Positions 41,289 through 49,753 of a stretch of 64,000 bases of DNA are shown here, piece by piece. Each line of letters opens with the position of its first letter. Within the stretch, counting starts at the first letter, position 1. The notes under the pieces were generated by a model. It was not told where the DNA came from. It searched no databases and saw only the letters and a program-made list of their open reading frames with translations. Location: contig JACRPN010000020.1 in assembly GCA_016223145.1 (NCBI GenBank), positions 1 through 64,000 on the forward strand, given 5' to 3'. The stretch comes from Armatimonadota bacterium (GTDB lineage Bacteria > Armatimonadota > Fimbriimonadia > Fimbriimonadales > Fimbriimonadaceae). The position numbers and the translations under genes were made by a program.

Positions 41289-42881
41289 CTACCGCTGCAA
41301 TTCGTACAGCTTCAACTCGCCCAGCGCCTTCCGCCCCTCCTGATCTCCCAGACTCCAAGAACGCCAGTCGGCAGGCTCTAGCTCCGACCAGCGCTCGGTG
41401 AGACGGTCCCGCAAATCAGTCTGAACGTGCAGAGGCAGTCCTTCCATTGCGGCGGCGACCTCCGGCAGGGAATCCAAACTGAGGCGAGAAAGGTAGGCCG
41501 AATCCATGCGGCCCTTCTGTACCGCCGACAGAAGCATCGAGCGCGCGATCATGGCGTCCGGGTTGATCAGGTTGAGGCCAAAGATGGCAAGAAAGCCCAG
41601 AGTGACTGCGCCAATGACGAAGTGGTTCGATTTTCGCGCCACCACCGTCGCGAGCAGCCAAACCAGGCACCCGGCGATCCAGACCATCGCCGCCCCGCCA
41701 TAGAGCCGAAGCTCGCTCCAGTTGTACTGCTCGACGCAAAGGTCCAGCCGCCGCATCGCCGAAGCGACCACGATCCCGAGCAGGCCCACGGTGATGCCGA
41801 CCAGAGTCGGATAGGTGGGGCCGTTCGCGCCTCGGAGCTTCAGGCCATGGTGGACCAGCCGGAGCACCGGCACCGCCAGCATCAGCACCGCGAGCAACTG
41901 AAAGAAGCCGCCTCGGGCGTATTGGGACCAGTTCATGCCCTCGGGCAGCGCCGCGGCGCCGCCGAAGAGGAAGCGAATCTGCACTGCGGAAAAGGCGCCG
42001 AGAAGAAGGATGAGCGAACCCAGGGCGATGCCCGCCTCGGCGTTGCCTATGCCGGGTTGCGCCTTGGGTTTCGGCGGCCCCGCGGGCTCGCCGATTTGGA
42101 AGGCGGGTGGCTGCCCCACGAGCAGCGGAACCTGGCCATTGGGTGGAGCGCCAAGCGCGGAGTGCCAGATTCTGGGGTCGGCGACGGCCTCGGGAGCAAG
42201 AAAGAGACGCCGGAACAGCGACGCCACCGCCCAAGTGCCCAGGAAAATGCCGAACGTGTGCCCGACAGCTGCCTCCAGGTTCCAATCGGTGAGATTGGCA
42301 AGGTAGCTCGAAAACACGGGGTCGGCGGAGGTCAGAAGCGCGCCAAACACGATCAAGATGGGCACGGCGATGAGCATTCCCCGGCCCACAACTGCCATGC
42401 GCTCTCGGCCGTGGGCCGTGCCGAAGCCCCTCCAGGAGATGTCGGCGAAGACGAGGTTCCAAGCGTCCGCCAGCATGAGCGCCCAATGGGCCAGCCAACC
42501 GCCCACCAGGTCCCCGACGCTGATTTTGCCGACGCCTCCGATTCGAATCCGGCTGGAAAGGATCGCCAGCGCCATGAAGAAAGCGAACAGGTTCATCGCC
42601 CGCATGGCCCCGGAATCGCGCAGCGCGAGGCAGGCCGAAAACACGAGCAAAGGTACCGCCAGCCAGGCCACCGAGCTCTCTTGCGCCTGGACGGGTTTTC
42701 GCCAGAGCCGCCAGCCGGCAAGCAGGCATAGGCCGACCCAAACCGGAAACCCGAGACCCCAAGTGACGCCGCGAAGCAATAGATCGGCGGCGATCCCAAG
42801 GCCGATGGAAGCCCCCAGGATGCTTAAGGCGCGGATGTTGGCGATGGGCTTTGCGGGAAGTTCGAGGGCGGGCGCGGACAT
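41289..42881 (-). CDS. DUF4153/DUF4173-type integral membrane protein
   Basis: 530 residues from the ATG at 42881, just after GGAGGT. About 12 hydrophobic helices (SILGASIGLGIAADLLLRGV, LAVPLLVFSACLALRD, FFQLLAVLMLAVPVLRLVHH). The C-terminal part has the pattern of this family: VEQYNWSELRLYGGAAMVWI and NLINPDAMIARSMLLSA. A Pro-rich loop (~255-285) is cytoplasmic or external. Such proteins are widespread, sometimes next to two-component genes, but uncharacterised. Divergent from the DNA glycosylase gene with 120 bp between. Confidence 0.82.
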   Translation of the reverse strand: MSAPALELPAKPIANIRALSILGASIGLGIAADLLLRGVTWGLGFPVWVGLCLLAGWRLWRKPVQAQESSVAWLAVPLLVFSACLALRDSGAMRAMNLFAFFMALAILSSRIRIGGVGKISVGDLVGGWLAHWALMLADAWNLVFADISWRGFGTAHGRERMAVVGRGMLIAVPILIVFGALLTSADPVFSSYLANLTDWNLEAAVGHTFGIFLGTWAVASLFRRLFLAPEAVADPRIWHSALGAPPNGQVPLLVGQPPAFQIGEPAGPPKPKAQPGIGNAEAGIALGSLILLLGAFSAVQIRFLFGGAAALPEGMNWSQYARGGFFQLLAVLMLAVPVLRLVHHGLKLRGANGPTYPTLVGITVGLLGIVVASAMRRLDLCVEQYNWSELRLYGGAAMVWIAGCLVWLLATVVARKSNHFVIGAVTLGFLAIFGLNLINPDAMIARSMLLSAVQKGRMDSAYLSRLSLDSLPEVAAAMEGLPLHVQTDLRDRLTERWSELEPADWRSWSLGDQEGRKALGELKLYELQR

Positions 42882-43001
42882 GGTCACCTCCGGCGGCGCG
42901 AAATGCGGTACACCTGTTCGCTACAACCGGTCGGCGCTCGCCACGGGTTCCGTTCCGACTTCATTTTCTGAATTCCAAAAATCTCAGGAAGATCCGAATC
43001 C

Positions 43002-43661
43002 ATGCCTTATGCCAAAGCCACCGACCACCTTTGCCAGGCCGATCCGAAGTTGGCTGAGGTCATTGCTCGGCTTGGGCCCTGTGATCTGAAGCCGGAGGAA
43101 AGGCCCGAGGACACCTTTCAGTACCTGACTCGGGTCATCGTGTTTCAGCAGCTTTCGGGAAGGGTGGCCTCCGCCATCCACAGACGGTTCCTGCTTCTTT
43201 ACAACCCCGGCGCCGAGCCTGATCCTCAGAAGCACGGGTGGGGACTTCGCCATCCGGAGCCCAATGAAGTGGCAGGAACGGACCTCGATACGCTGCGCTC
43301 GGCGGGGCTCTCGCGCCAAAAGGCGAGTTATATCCAGGGCCTCGCGGAACTCTGCGTCGAAGGCCTCGCATCGATCGAAGAGCTGAGCGCAATGGACGAT
43401 GAATCCGTCGTCGCCGAGCTCACGAAGGTCAAAGGCATCGGGCGGTGGACCGTCGAAATGCTCCTGATGTTCCGACTGGGGAGGATGGATGTGTGGCCGA
43501 TCGACGATCTCGGCGTGCGTGCAGGGCTACGGCGACTCCACGGCCTCGAGAAGAACCCCAAGCCCAAGGAAGCGCTGGCGATGGGCGAGGTTTGGCGGCC
43601 GTACCGGTCGGTGGCCGCCTTCTACATGTGGCGTCTTATGGATACCGAAGTGCCGGAATGA
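43002..43661 (+). CDS. DNA-3-methyladenine glycosylase, AlkA-like (HhH-GPD)
   Basis: 219 residues. HhH-GPD base-excision glycosylase: substrate-pocket helices (TFQYLTRVIVFQQLSGRVAS), the hairpin LTKVKGIGRWTVEMLLMF and the catalytic Asp in VWPIDDLGVRAGL. No iron-sulfur cysteines, so AlkA/MagIII-like rather than Nth or MutY. Removes alkylated bases from DNA. AGGAAG lies before the ATG. A 9-base tandem array begins immediately after the stop. Confidence 0.92.
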   Translation: MPYAKATDHLCQADPKLAEVIARLGPCDLKPEERPEDTFQYLTRVIVFQQLSGRVASAIHRRFLLLYNPGAEPDPQKHGWGLRHPEPNEVAGTDLDTLRSAGLSRQKASYIQGLAELCVEGLASIEELSAMDDESVVAELTKVKGIGRWTVEMLLMFRLGRMDVWPIDDLGVRAGLRRLHGLEKNPKPKEALAMGEVWRPYRSVAAFYMWRLMDTEVPE

Positions 43662-43662
43662 G

Positions 43663-43716
43663 GGGGCCTATGGGGCCGCTAGGACCTATAAGACAAATAC
43701 GACCTATAGGTCCGAT
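43663..43716. repeat. Nonamer array after the glycosylase gene
   Basis: GGGGCCTAT, GGGGCCGCT, AGGACCTAT, AAGACAAAT, ACGACCTAT, AGGTCCGAT: period 9, filling most of the gap between the convergent glycosylase and serC genes. Confidence 0.75.
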
Positions 43717-43728
43717 GCTTGATTGGAG

Positions 43729-44820
43729 CTACCCGTTCTTCGCCGCGAACTCCTTCATGAACGCGGCCAGAACCTTGCAGCCTTCCTCAGGAAAGGCGTT
43801 GTAGATACTGGCGCGGATCCCGCCCACCGACCGGTGTCCTTTGAGGCCGTCCAGCTTCAAGGCCTTGGCTTCCTTCACGAAGGCGTCAGTGAGTTCGTCG
43901 CTCGGGAGGCGGAACGTCACGTTCATTTGGGAGCGCGCCTCGGGCTGGGCGTGGGCCTGATAGAAGCCCGAGTTCGCGTCGACGGCATCATAAATCGCCT
44001 TGGCTTTTCGTTCATTGATGGCCTGGATCGCCGAGAGCCCTCCCAGGTCCTGGATCCACTTGTAGACCAGGCCGCACACATAGATTGAGAAGCACGGCGG
44101 CGTGTTGTAGAGCGAGCCGTTCTCCGCCTGAAGCCGGTAATCCAGCATCGGGTGGAACTTCTCCGGCGTGCGGGCAAGCAAGTCTTCGTGGATGATCACC
44201 ACCGTCGCGCCGGCGGGCCCCATGTTTTTCTGTGCGCCGGCATAGATCATCGCGTATCTGGACACATCCACCGGCCGAGACACGATGTCCGACGACATGT
44301 CACAGACCACAGTCGCCCTGAGTTTAGGGTCGCCGTGGAATTGGACGCCGTGGATGGTCTCGTTGGTCGTGAAGTGGACGTACGCCGCTCCTGCTGAATA
44401 CTCAAGGCTGCCAAGGTCCGGCAGGCTTGAGTAGTTGTTTGCCTTGCCGTCCCACACGCACTTCGCCCCGCCGACCAGGCTCCCCATCTCGAAGCTCTTC
44501 TTGCTCCATGCGCCCGTCACAACGTAGTCGGCGCTGCCGCCCGCCAATAGGTTCATCGGCGCCATCGTGTTCTGGAGGCTCGCGCCGCCCTGCAAAAACA
44601 GCACCTTGTAGGCGTTCGGGATGCCCATCAGCGCGCGCAGACGCGCTTCGGCAGCGGCGACAATTCCCTCGAAGTGCTTTCCGCGATGGCTCATCTCCAT
44701 GACGCTCATGCCCGAACCCTTCCAGTTCAGAAGGTCGTCTCGGACCTCTTCGAGAACGGAAACGGGCAGCGTGCAGGGGCCCGCGGAGAAGTTGAAGACG
44801 CGATCGTACGGCTGGCTCAT
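43729..44820 (-). CDS. serC: Phosphoserine aminotransferase
   Basis: 363 residues from the ATG at 44820; longer frames upstream are repeat DNA. N-terminal RVFNFSAGPCTLPVSVLEEV, NWKGSGMSVMEMSHRGKHF, VLFLQGGASLQ, and the PLP-lysine region IYAGAQKNMGPAGATVV; C-terminal GHRSVGGIRASIYNAFP. Class V PLP enzyme converting 3-phosphohydroxypyruvate and glutamate to phosphoserine and 2-oxoglutarate in serine synthesis (and a step of PLP synthesis). Cytoplasmic. No Shine-Dalgarno. Confidence 0.96.
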   Translation of the reverse strand: MSQPYDRVFNFSAGPCTLPVSVLEEVRDDLLNWKGSGMSVMEMSHRGKHFEGIVAAAEARLRALMGIPNAYKVLFLQGGASLQNTMAPMNLLAGGSADYVVTGAWSKKSFEMGSLVGGAKCVWDGKANNYSSLPDLGSLEYSAGAAYVHFTTNETIHGVQFHGDPKLRATVVCDMSSDIVSRPVDVSRYAMIYAGAQKNMGPAGATVVIIHEDLLARTPEKFHPMLDYRLQAENGSLYNTPPCFSIYVCGLVYKWIQDLGGLSAIQAINERKAKAIYDAVDANSGFYQAHAQPEARSQMNVTFRLPSDELTDAFVKEAKALKLDGLKGHRSVGGIRASIYNAFPEEGCKVLAAFMKEFAAKNG

Positions 44821-44876
44821 GGAGCAGAGTTGTACCCGGGGAATGGGGCAGCGAACCCCGCCGGCCCTTGGTGAAC

Positions 44877-45059
44877 CTCCATCCCCAACCCGTTCGCCAT
44901 ACCTGGTTAGCGTCCCAAGCCCCCTCACCCGGTTCGCCGGAGCTCACCGGCCTCTCCCCCAAAGGGGGCGAGGTGGGGAAATCTCCATCCCCAACCCGTT
45001 CCCCCTCTCGCCCCGTAAGGCGCGGGGTCTTCGACTTCGCTCCAAGGGGATGGGGCTTC
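44877..45059. repeat. C-rich repeat block between serC and the HIT gene
   Basis: A 19-base direct repeat CTCCATCCCCAACCCGTTC at 44877-44895 and 44983-45001 encloses a block (44919-44978, GCCCCCTCACCCGGTTCGCC...) that recurs in diverged form at 28961-29047 and, inverted, at 63436-63481. The gap 44821-45059 holds no gene. Confidence 0.75.
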
Positions 45060-45392
45060 CTATCCCGGAGGCCAATCGAACGGCCGCCCAGCCAGCAAGT
45101 GGATGTGAAGGTGGTCCACCGTCTGGCCGGCCTCGGGGCCCTGGTTGATCACAAGCCGATAGCTCGCGCTACAGCCCAGTTTCTCGGCGACCTTCCGGGC
45201 GGCATTCAAGAGCCGGCAATGGTCGCCTTCCTCCGGTACCTCGGCAACACCCGAGATCTCTTGTCGCGGGACGATGAGGACGTGGACCGGGGCCTGCGGG
45301 TTGATGTCGCGGAAGGCGACGCAGTGCTCGTCCTCATAGACGATGTCTGCCGGGATGTCCCGCTCGATGATTCGGGTGAAGAGAGTCGCCAT
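45060..45392 (-). CDS. HIT-family (histidine triad) nucleotide-binding protein
   Basis: 110 residues from the ATG at 45392, matching the usual HinT length. N-terminal LFTRIIERDIPADIVYEDEH, AFRDINPQAPVHVLIVPR, and the triad VDHLHIHLLAGRPFDWPPG (H-x-H-x-H). HinT proteins hydrolyse adenosine phosphoramidates and aminoacyl-adenylates in the cytoplasm. Starts 78 bp after mtaB on the same strand. Confidence 0.94.
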   Translation of the reverse strand: MATLFTRIIERDIPADIVYEDEHCVAFRDINPQAPVHVLIVPRQEISGVAEVPEEGDHCRLLNAARKVAEKLGCSASYRLVINQGPEAGQTVDHLHIHLLAGRPFDWPPG

Positions 45393-45470
45393 GGCTGCAG
45401 TGCCCCTTGAAGCGTGCTCTATCACCCTTCGACGTTGCCCTTGGCTTTCCCTTTTCGGCGGATGTCACCG

Positions 45471-46898
45471 CTACTGCCTTAGGACAAGGCGTCCGTTGGC
45501 TTGGGTTGGCTCCGGCGCGAGTTCGCCGTAAAGGGTCCCGTTTCGCGCTTCGTCGAGCCGAACCCAGACGCACGTTCGGGCGATCGATGGCGGCGCTGCG
45601 AAAGCGACCTCGAGGTAGTTGTCCGTCAAACCGTGCATCAGGCCGTCGCGGTTCTCCTTGCCCTCGGCGAGCACGCGCATGGTCCGTCCCAGGAACCGCC
45701 TCGCATGCGCTTCGCCGGTGCGCTGGGTCGCTTGCTGCACGAGCACGCTCCGGCGCTGCTTCTCCTCGGGCGATACGGGATCGCCCCATTGGTCGGCGGG
45801 CGTGCCCCACCTCGGGCTAAACCGAAACACATGTCCCTTGAGGTAGCGAACCTCCTCGCAAACATGCAGGGTCGAGGCGAACCGCTCCTCGTCTTCGGTC
45901 GGGAAGCCGACCATGATGTCGGTGGTGATCGACAGGTCCGGCACTGCCTCGTAGAGCTTGTGGCAGAGCCGAATATAGTCGTCCTGCGCGTAGCGGCGGT
46001 TCATGTCCTTCAGGACTCCCGTGTCGCCGCTTTGCAGGGGGATGTGCAGGTGCGGGACGGCCAGGCCGCCCTGCATCAAGGCGACGAGCCGATCGGAAAC
46101 CTGGGGCGCCTCGATGCTGCTGATTCGAACGCGACTCATCCCCTCGATCCTGGCGATCTTCTCGACGAGGTCCTCGAAAGCGGGTCCGTCACTGCCCGAT
46201 TCCGGTCCGTAGGAACCGATCAGCACGCCCGTCAGGACCACCTCCCGATAGCCCAATTCCGCCAGGCGAGCGACTTCATCGAGGACTTCCATAGCGGGCC
46301 TTGAGCGCATGCCCGGGCGGGTGAACGGGATCGAGCAGTAGCTGCAGAACACGCTGCAACCGTCCTGAATCTTGACGGTCGCCCGGCTGCGCCCCTGAGG
46401 CGCGGCATGAACGCTTTGGGAGGCCTTTTGGGAGTGCGCGGGCTTGCCCGCGCTTTCCGTGTGCTCCGAAATGGGAGCTCCGCTGGCCATCGAGTCGAGA
46501 GGGGCCAAAGCGCGGGCTTGCCCGCGCACTCCAAGAGCCAATTCGCGCTCCAGCTCCGGAAACGCTCGGAACAGCCAGCTCAGAGTCTCCAGCTTTTCGG
46601 GGTTGGGAACCAGCACGTCGGCGCCTGCGAATGCCTCGCCCTTGTTCACCGACATCTGTGCCGCGCAACCCGTAACCACCACTTTTGCCGCCGGGTTGTA
46701 CCGTGTCGCCCTGCGCACCGTGTAGCGGCTCTTGGATTCCGCGACCGAGGTCACGCTGCACGAGTTGATGACGTACACGTCGGCCTGCCCTTCAAAGGGA
46801 ACAACCTGAAATCCGGCCCCTTCAAAGCTCTCCAGGATGCGTTGGGTCTCATACTGGTTAACCTTGCATCCAAGCGTGGTGAACGCTGCTCTCAGCAT
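45471..46898 (-). CDS. mtaB: tRNA t6A37 methylthiotransferase, with palindrome insertion
   Basis: 475 residues. N-terminal UPF0004 domain with three cluster cysteines (TLGCKVNQYE, INSCSVTSV, VVTGCAAQM), the radical-SAM motif CSVFCSYCSIPFTRPGMRSR and a C-terminal TRAM-like part (RVLAEGKENRDGLMHGLTDNY). Converts t6A37 to ms2t6A37 in ANN-decoding tRNAs using SAM and two 4Fe-4S clusters. MtaB rather than MiaB by the TLGCKVNQYET start. About 34 residues (~122-155, GVRGQARALAP to GKPAHSQ) between the two domains are encoded by a palindromic repeat at 46431-46532. A TACACT box lies 12 bases before the ATG. Confidence 0.93.
   Translation of the reverse strand: MLRAAFTTLGCKVNQYETQRILESFEGAGFQVVPFEGQADVYVINSCSVTSVAESKSRYTVRRATRYNPAAKVVVTGCAAQMSVNKGEAFAGADVLVPNPEKLETLSWLFRAFPELERELALGVRGQARALAPLDSMASGAPISEHTESAGKPAHSQKASQSVHAAPQGRSRATVKIQDGCSVFCSYCSIPFTRPGMRSRPAMEVLDEVARLAELGYREVVLTGVLIGSYGPESGSDGPAFEDLVEKIARIEGMSRVRISSIEAPQVSDRLVALMQGGLAVPHLHIPLQSGDTGVLKDMNRRYAQDDYIRLCHKLYEAVPDLSITTDIMVGFPTEDEERFASTLHVCEEVRYLKGHVFRFSPRWGTPADQWGDPVSPEEKQRRSVLVQQATQRTGEAHARRFLGRTMRVLAEGKENRDGLMHGLTDNYLEVAFAAPPSIARTCVWVRLDEARNGTLYGELAPEPTQANGRLVLRQ
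46431..46532. repeat. 102-base inverted-repeat element inside mtaB
   Basis: Starts GGAGT plus the palindrome GCGCGGGCTTGCCCGCGC (46436-46453) and ends with the same palindrome (46510-46527) plus ACTCC: 23-base terminal inverted repeats. Length 102 is exactly 34 codons, so the frame is kept. Confidence 0.92.
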
Positions 46899-46979
46899 AA
46901 GCGAGGGCGAAGTGTACCGGCTGCCGGGCCATGGGCAAGGTGTTTTGGCCCGAGCAGCCAGGTCGAGGGCTGGTTGGGC

Positions 46980-47633
46980 TCAGCCCGAGACGCGCCGACG
47001 AAGCAGCGCCGCAAGCCCAAGGCCAATCACCGCGAGCGTAGCGGGTTCGGGCACCACCTCGATGGTGGCGGCCAGGGGCGTGGAGTCGTAGTGGAAGCCG
47101 TTGTTTGGGCCGACGACGAAGTCGATGGTGTCGCCTGCTGCAACCGCAAAGCTGAGGGCGAAGCTCTCTTGAGAGTAGGTGCCATAGGCTGACATCAAGC
47201 TCGCGCCGTTGTGCATTACATGGACGTCCACCGCTCCGATGTCGCCCGCGCCAAAGGCGCCATTGACGGTCGCGGTACCTGCGTTTGCCACCGTCAGGCG
47301 GGCAACGCCAAGCTCACCGTTGAGGCCGCTATGGAGTGCCGCCTCCCCGCTCAGAATGCCATTGATGGTCGAACCAGAGTGGTTCAGGAACGCGGCCGGC
47401 GTGTCGGCGCCCATGCCGGGCGTGTACCAAACGAGATGCGCGCCGGTGTCGGCACTGGTTGTGAAGTTGGTCAGTGCGCCGCCGAGCGAACCCTGCCACC
47501 CGTAGGTCCAGGCCCCGTTCGGGTTTCCGCCGGCGATCGAAAAGTCGGCTTGATAGTCGTAAAGTGACGCATAGGCGCTCAACGCACAGCCAATGCCGGC
47601 CAGCACGGCTGCCAAACGAATCATAGGTTTCAT
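46980..47633 (-). CDS. PEP-CTERM sorting-domain secreted protein
   Basis: 217 residues. Signal peptide (IRLAAVLAGIGCALSAYA), a beta-rich body with Gly/Ala/Thr strands and a C-terminal PEP-CTERM signal: VPEPATLAVIGLGLAALLRR (motif, hydrophobic helix, Arg tail). Such proteins are processed by an exosortase and linked to extracellular polysaccharide or the surface. No exosortase is in the window. AAGGAGA precedes the ATG at good spacing. The 187-bp upstream gap holds two perfect palindromes. Confidence 0.9.
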   Translation of the reverse strand: MKPMIRLAAVLAGIGCALSAYASLYDYQADFSIAGGNPNGAWTYGWQGSLGGALTNFTTSADTGAHLVWYTPGMGADTPAAFLNHSGSTINGILSGEAALHSGLNGELGVARLTVANAGTATVNGAFGAGDIGAVDVHVMHNGASLMSAYGTYSQESFALSFAVAAGDTIDFVVGPNNGFHYDSTPLAATIEVVPEPATLAVIGLGLAALLRRRVSG

Positions 47634-47690
47634 AGTGGTCTCCTTGGCTCTCCCTTCGGAGGCTTACGGCGACACACGATATCAGAGGCG

Positions 47691-47756
47691 GCGCTAGCAA
47701 ACAGCTAGCGCTAGCCCGAAATGCACGTCACGGGGGCAAAAGGCAGGAATTCCTGC
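47691..47756. promoter_or_regulatory. Two palindromes upstream of the PEP-CTERM gene
   Basis: GCGCTAGC-AAACA-GCTAGCGC (47691-47711) and the perfect 14-base palindrome GCAGGAATTCCTGC (47743-47756). They lie between the regulator stop (47821) and the PEP-CTERM start (47633). Candidate operators; termination is less likely because no T-run follows. Confidence 0.4.
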
Positions 47757-47820
47757 TAGAGGACAAAGAGCCGCGGCGGAAGCAGGAGTTCTGGCGTCTT
47801 GTCTGCGCCGGCCAGGTTCA

Positions 47821-49698
47821 TCATTGGTTCCGGGATCGCCCCGAGGACCCCGTTTTCAGCAGACCCTCCAGGTCTCGCGCGAGCGTCCGAATACCGTTGA
47901 GCGTGTAGATGGGGTTCTCCGTTCCTGGAATTGGCGCCATCTCGGGCTTGGCCGCCAGTGTCGCGAGGGCCCGATTTGCGTACGCCGCCGCCTCAGGGAT
48001 TCGGCCTTGTGCCCGCCGAAGGTGTGCCATGACCGCTTCGTTCATGACGATGCCGAACTCGTCGGCGCACGCGGCAGCCAATGCGAGGCTTTGTTGCAGC
48101 CTTCGCTCTGCATCGGGGTACCGGCCCAGGGCAATGTGGCACCGCGCCAGGCAGCGCGCGGAGGTCGCGATCCCGCGCGAGTCGCCGCACAGTCTTCGCT
48201 CAGCCAGGGCCTGAGAGTGCGCAAGCAGGGCCGCTTGTGCGTTCCCTGCCCCGAACCGAAGATCTCCCAGATAGGTCAGCACGATCGGTTTCATCGCCCG
48301 TGCTTCTCGGCCCTCAAAGAACGTCTGTGCGTCCAGATAGCATCGCTCTGCTTCCCGCGCATTGCCTGTGGCCTCGTGGGCTCTGCCGAGGTTTGCCAGC
48401 GCAAGCCCAGTGCGAACACCGATGCCGTGTTTCTTTCCCAAGTCACAAGCTCTCTCGAAACACGATTGGGCGCGCTCGAACTTCCCAGCTTTGAACAATA
48501 TGCTTCCCTGCAGAGACACGGCAAGCAGCTCTTGGAAGGGCAGGCAGGCATGGACGCTGATACGAAGGGCCAGTTTGGCCTCCCGGCCCGCATCTTCGAG
48601 CGCGTTCTCAAAGTAGAGGGCAGACCCCAGCAAGGCGTGCGCTTCGGCGACGAACTCAGGTTCGAGAAGCCGGCCCATTGCAAACACAGCGAGGCAGTGC
48701 GCCCGAATCTCGCCGAACGGCACTCCGCCGAACAAGGCGCGAGCCATTGCGAGTCGGCTCAGAGCAACATGACGCCGGTTGCGGGCAGCCTTGGTGAGCG
48801 CCTGGGCATGCTCAAGGGCATCGGAAAGGTCGCCGGCTTCCGAAGCGAGCCTGCTGAGCCAGTACAGCAGTTCGGACCTGAGGAATGGGGTCAGGTGCGG
48901 CTGATCGAGGGTCAGCCTCAGCCTCGTGCGTCCCACTTGGGACTGAGACCTCGAGAGCCACCCCGGCGCTTCGGCCAGCACAAGTTTGGCGCGCTGGACA
49001 GGGCTCAGCGCCCCGTAATCGTAATCGGATTCATCGGACTTCGTATCGGAAGTCCACCCACACAGCTCGAGGAGCTCGCACGCGACATCGAGGTTCAGTT
49101 CCTTCTTGATGAAGTCCGCATATTGGACGATGGCTGCCCTCGCTCGGACGGGCGAACACTGGGCCTTCCAGGCTTCAGCCTTTAGCAATGGAATCCGCTC
49201 CAGATACGGATCCAGGCGCCCCAGTGCTTCGAGAAACGTAAGCGCCTGCCCAGGGGATTCCTTAACCAGACGAACCGCCAACTGAATTCCACGCTCCATC
49301 AGCTTCTGTTCCCATTGCTGTCGGAGCGCTCTGGCCCACGGATAGTCCAGCCCAGCCAGAAAGCCATGGTCGATGGCCTCCGGCATCTTTGCAGGCTCGA
49401 TTTGATCCCATCCGCCGCTTATACGCGCGCCGACGACGGACAAGCGGCCACCTGCTTCCGTGATCGCCGTCTTCAGGCTCTTGCGGGCATAGACAAGCTC
49501 CTGCCGGACCCGCTTACGCTGTGTCTCAGGCGCAAGGTCTGTCCAGAATTCCTGCCCAATGGCCGCGCGTGATACTGGCCCCTCAAGAGCGATGTAAAGC
49601 ACGATGTCCCGAGCTCTCTGCGTGCGAAACTGCAGCTCCGTGCCGTGCCTGAGAATGCGTGGCCGGCCCAGCATTTCGATTGAAATGGCTCGATCCAC
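47821..49698 (-). CDS. SARP/BTAD-like transcriptional regulator with TPR domain
   Basis: 625 residues from a GTG at 49698 (TTG at 49734 also possible). N-terminal winged-helix region AISIEMLGRPRILRHGTELQ, FRTQRARDIVLYIALEGPVS, RAAIGQEFWTDLAPETQRKR is typical of SARP/OmpR-type DNA binding; ~120-240 looks like the bacterial transcriptional activator (BTAD) domain; the rest is ~8 TPR-like repeats (FERAQSCFERACDLGKKHGI, GNAREAERCYLDAQTFFEG). No ATPase or kinase motif. Likely activator of unknown targets, sensing a protein or ligand through the TPRs. A GATAAT box seven bases before the GTG suggests its own leaderless transcript; it follows the sugar transporter gene by 55 bp. Confidence 0.85.
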   Translation of the reverse strand: MDRAISIEMLGRPRILRHGTELQFRTQRARDIVLYIALEGPVSRAAIGQEFWTDLAPETQRKRVRQELVYARKSLKTAITEAGGRLSVVGARISGGWDQIEPAKMPEAIDHGFLAGLDYPWARALRQQWEQKLMERGIQLAVRLVKESPGQALTFLEALGRLDPYLERIPLLKAEAWKAQCSPVRARAAIVQYADFIKKELNLDVACELLELCGWTSDTKSDESDYDYGALSPVQRAKLVLAEAPGWLSRSQSQVGRTRLRLTLDQPHLTPFLRSELLYWLSRLASEAGDLSDALEHAQALTKAARNRRHVALSRLAMARALFGGVPFGEIRAHCLAVFAMGRLLEPEFVAEAHALLGSALYFENALEDAGREAKLALRISVHACLPFQELLAVSLQGSILFKAGKFERAQSCFERACDLGKKHGIGVRTGLALANLGRAHEATGNAREAERCYLDAQTFFEGREARAMKPIVLTYLGDLRFGAGNAQAALLAHSQALAERRLCGDSRGIATSARCLARCHIALGRYPDAERRLQQSLALAAACADEFGIVMNEAVMAHLRRAQGRIPEAAAYANRALATLAAKPEMAPIPGTENPIYTLNGIRTLARDLEGLLKTGSSGRSRNQ

Positions 49699-49705
49699 TG
49701 CCGTG

Positions 49706-49711
49706 ATTATC
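49706..49711 (-). promoter_or_regulatory. -10 box GATAAT seven bases before the regulator GTG
   Basis: Minus-strand GATAAT, spacer CACGGCA, GTG at 49698; no Shine-Dalgarno. Supports this start. Confidence 0.45.
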
Positions 49712-49753
49712 GGTCTTGAGAACTGACAACCCAACAGCGAGCGTTACCGCAGC

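Noticed and set aside
41427-42731. 434-residue plus-strand open frame
   Set aside because: Antisense to the DUF4153-type membrane protein; composition (Gln/Arg/His-rich) is a reverse-strand shadow.
47824-49185. 453-residue plus-strand open frame
   Set aside because: Antisense to the SARP/TPR regulator, which has recognisable DNA-binding and TPR segments.
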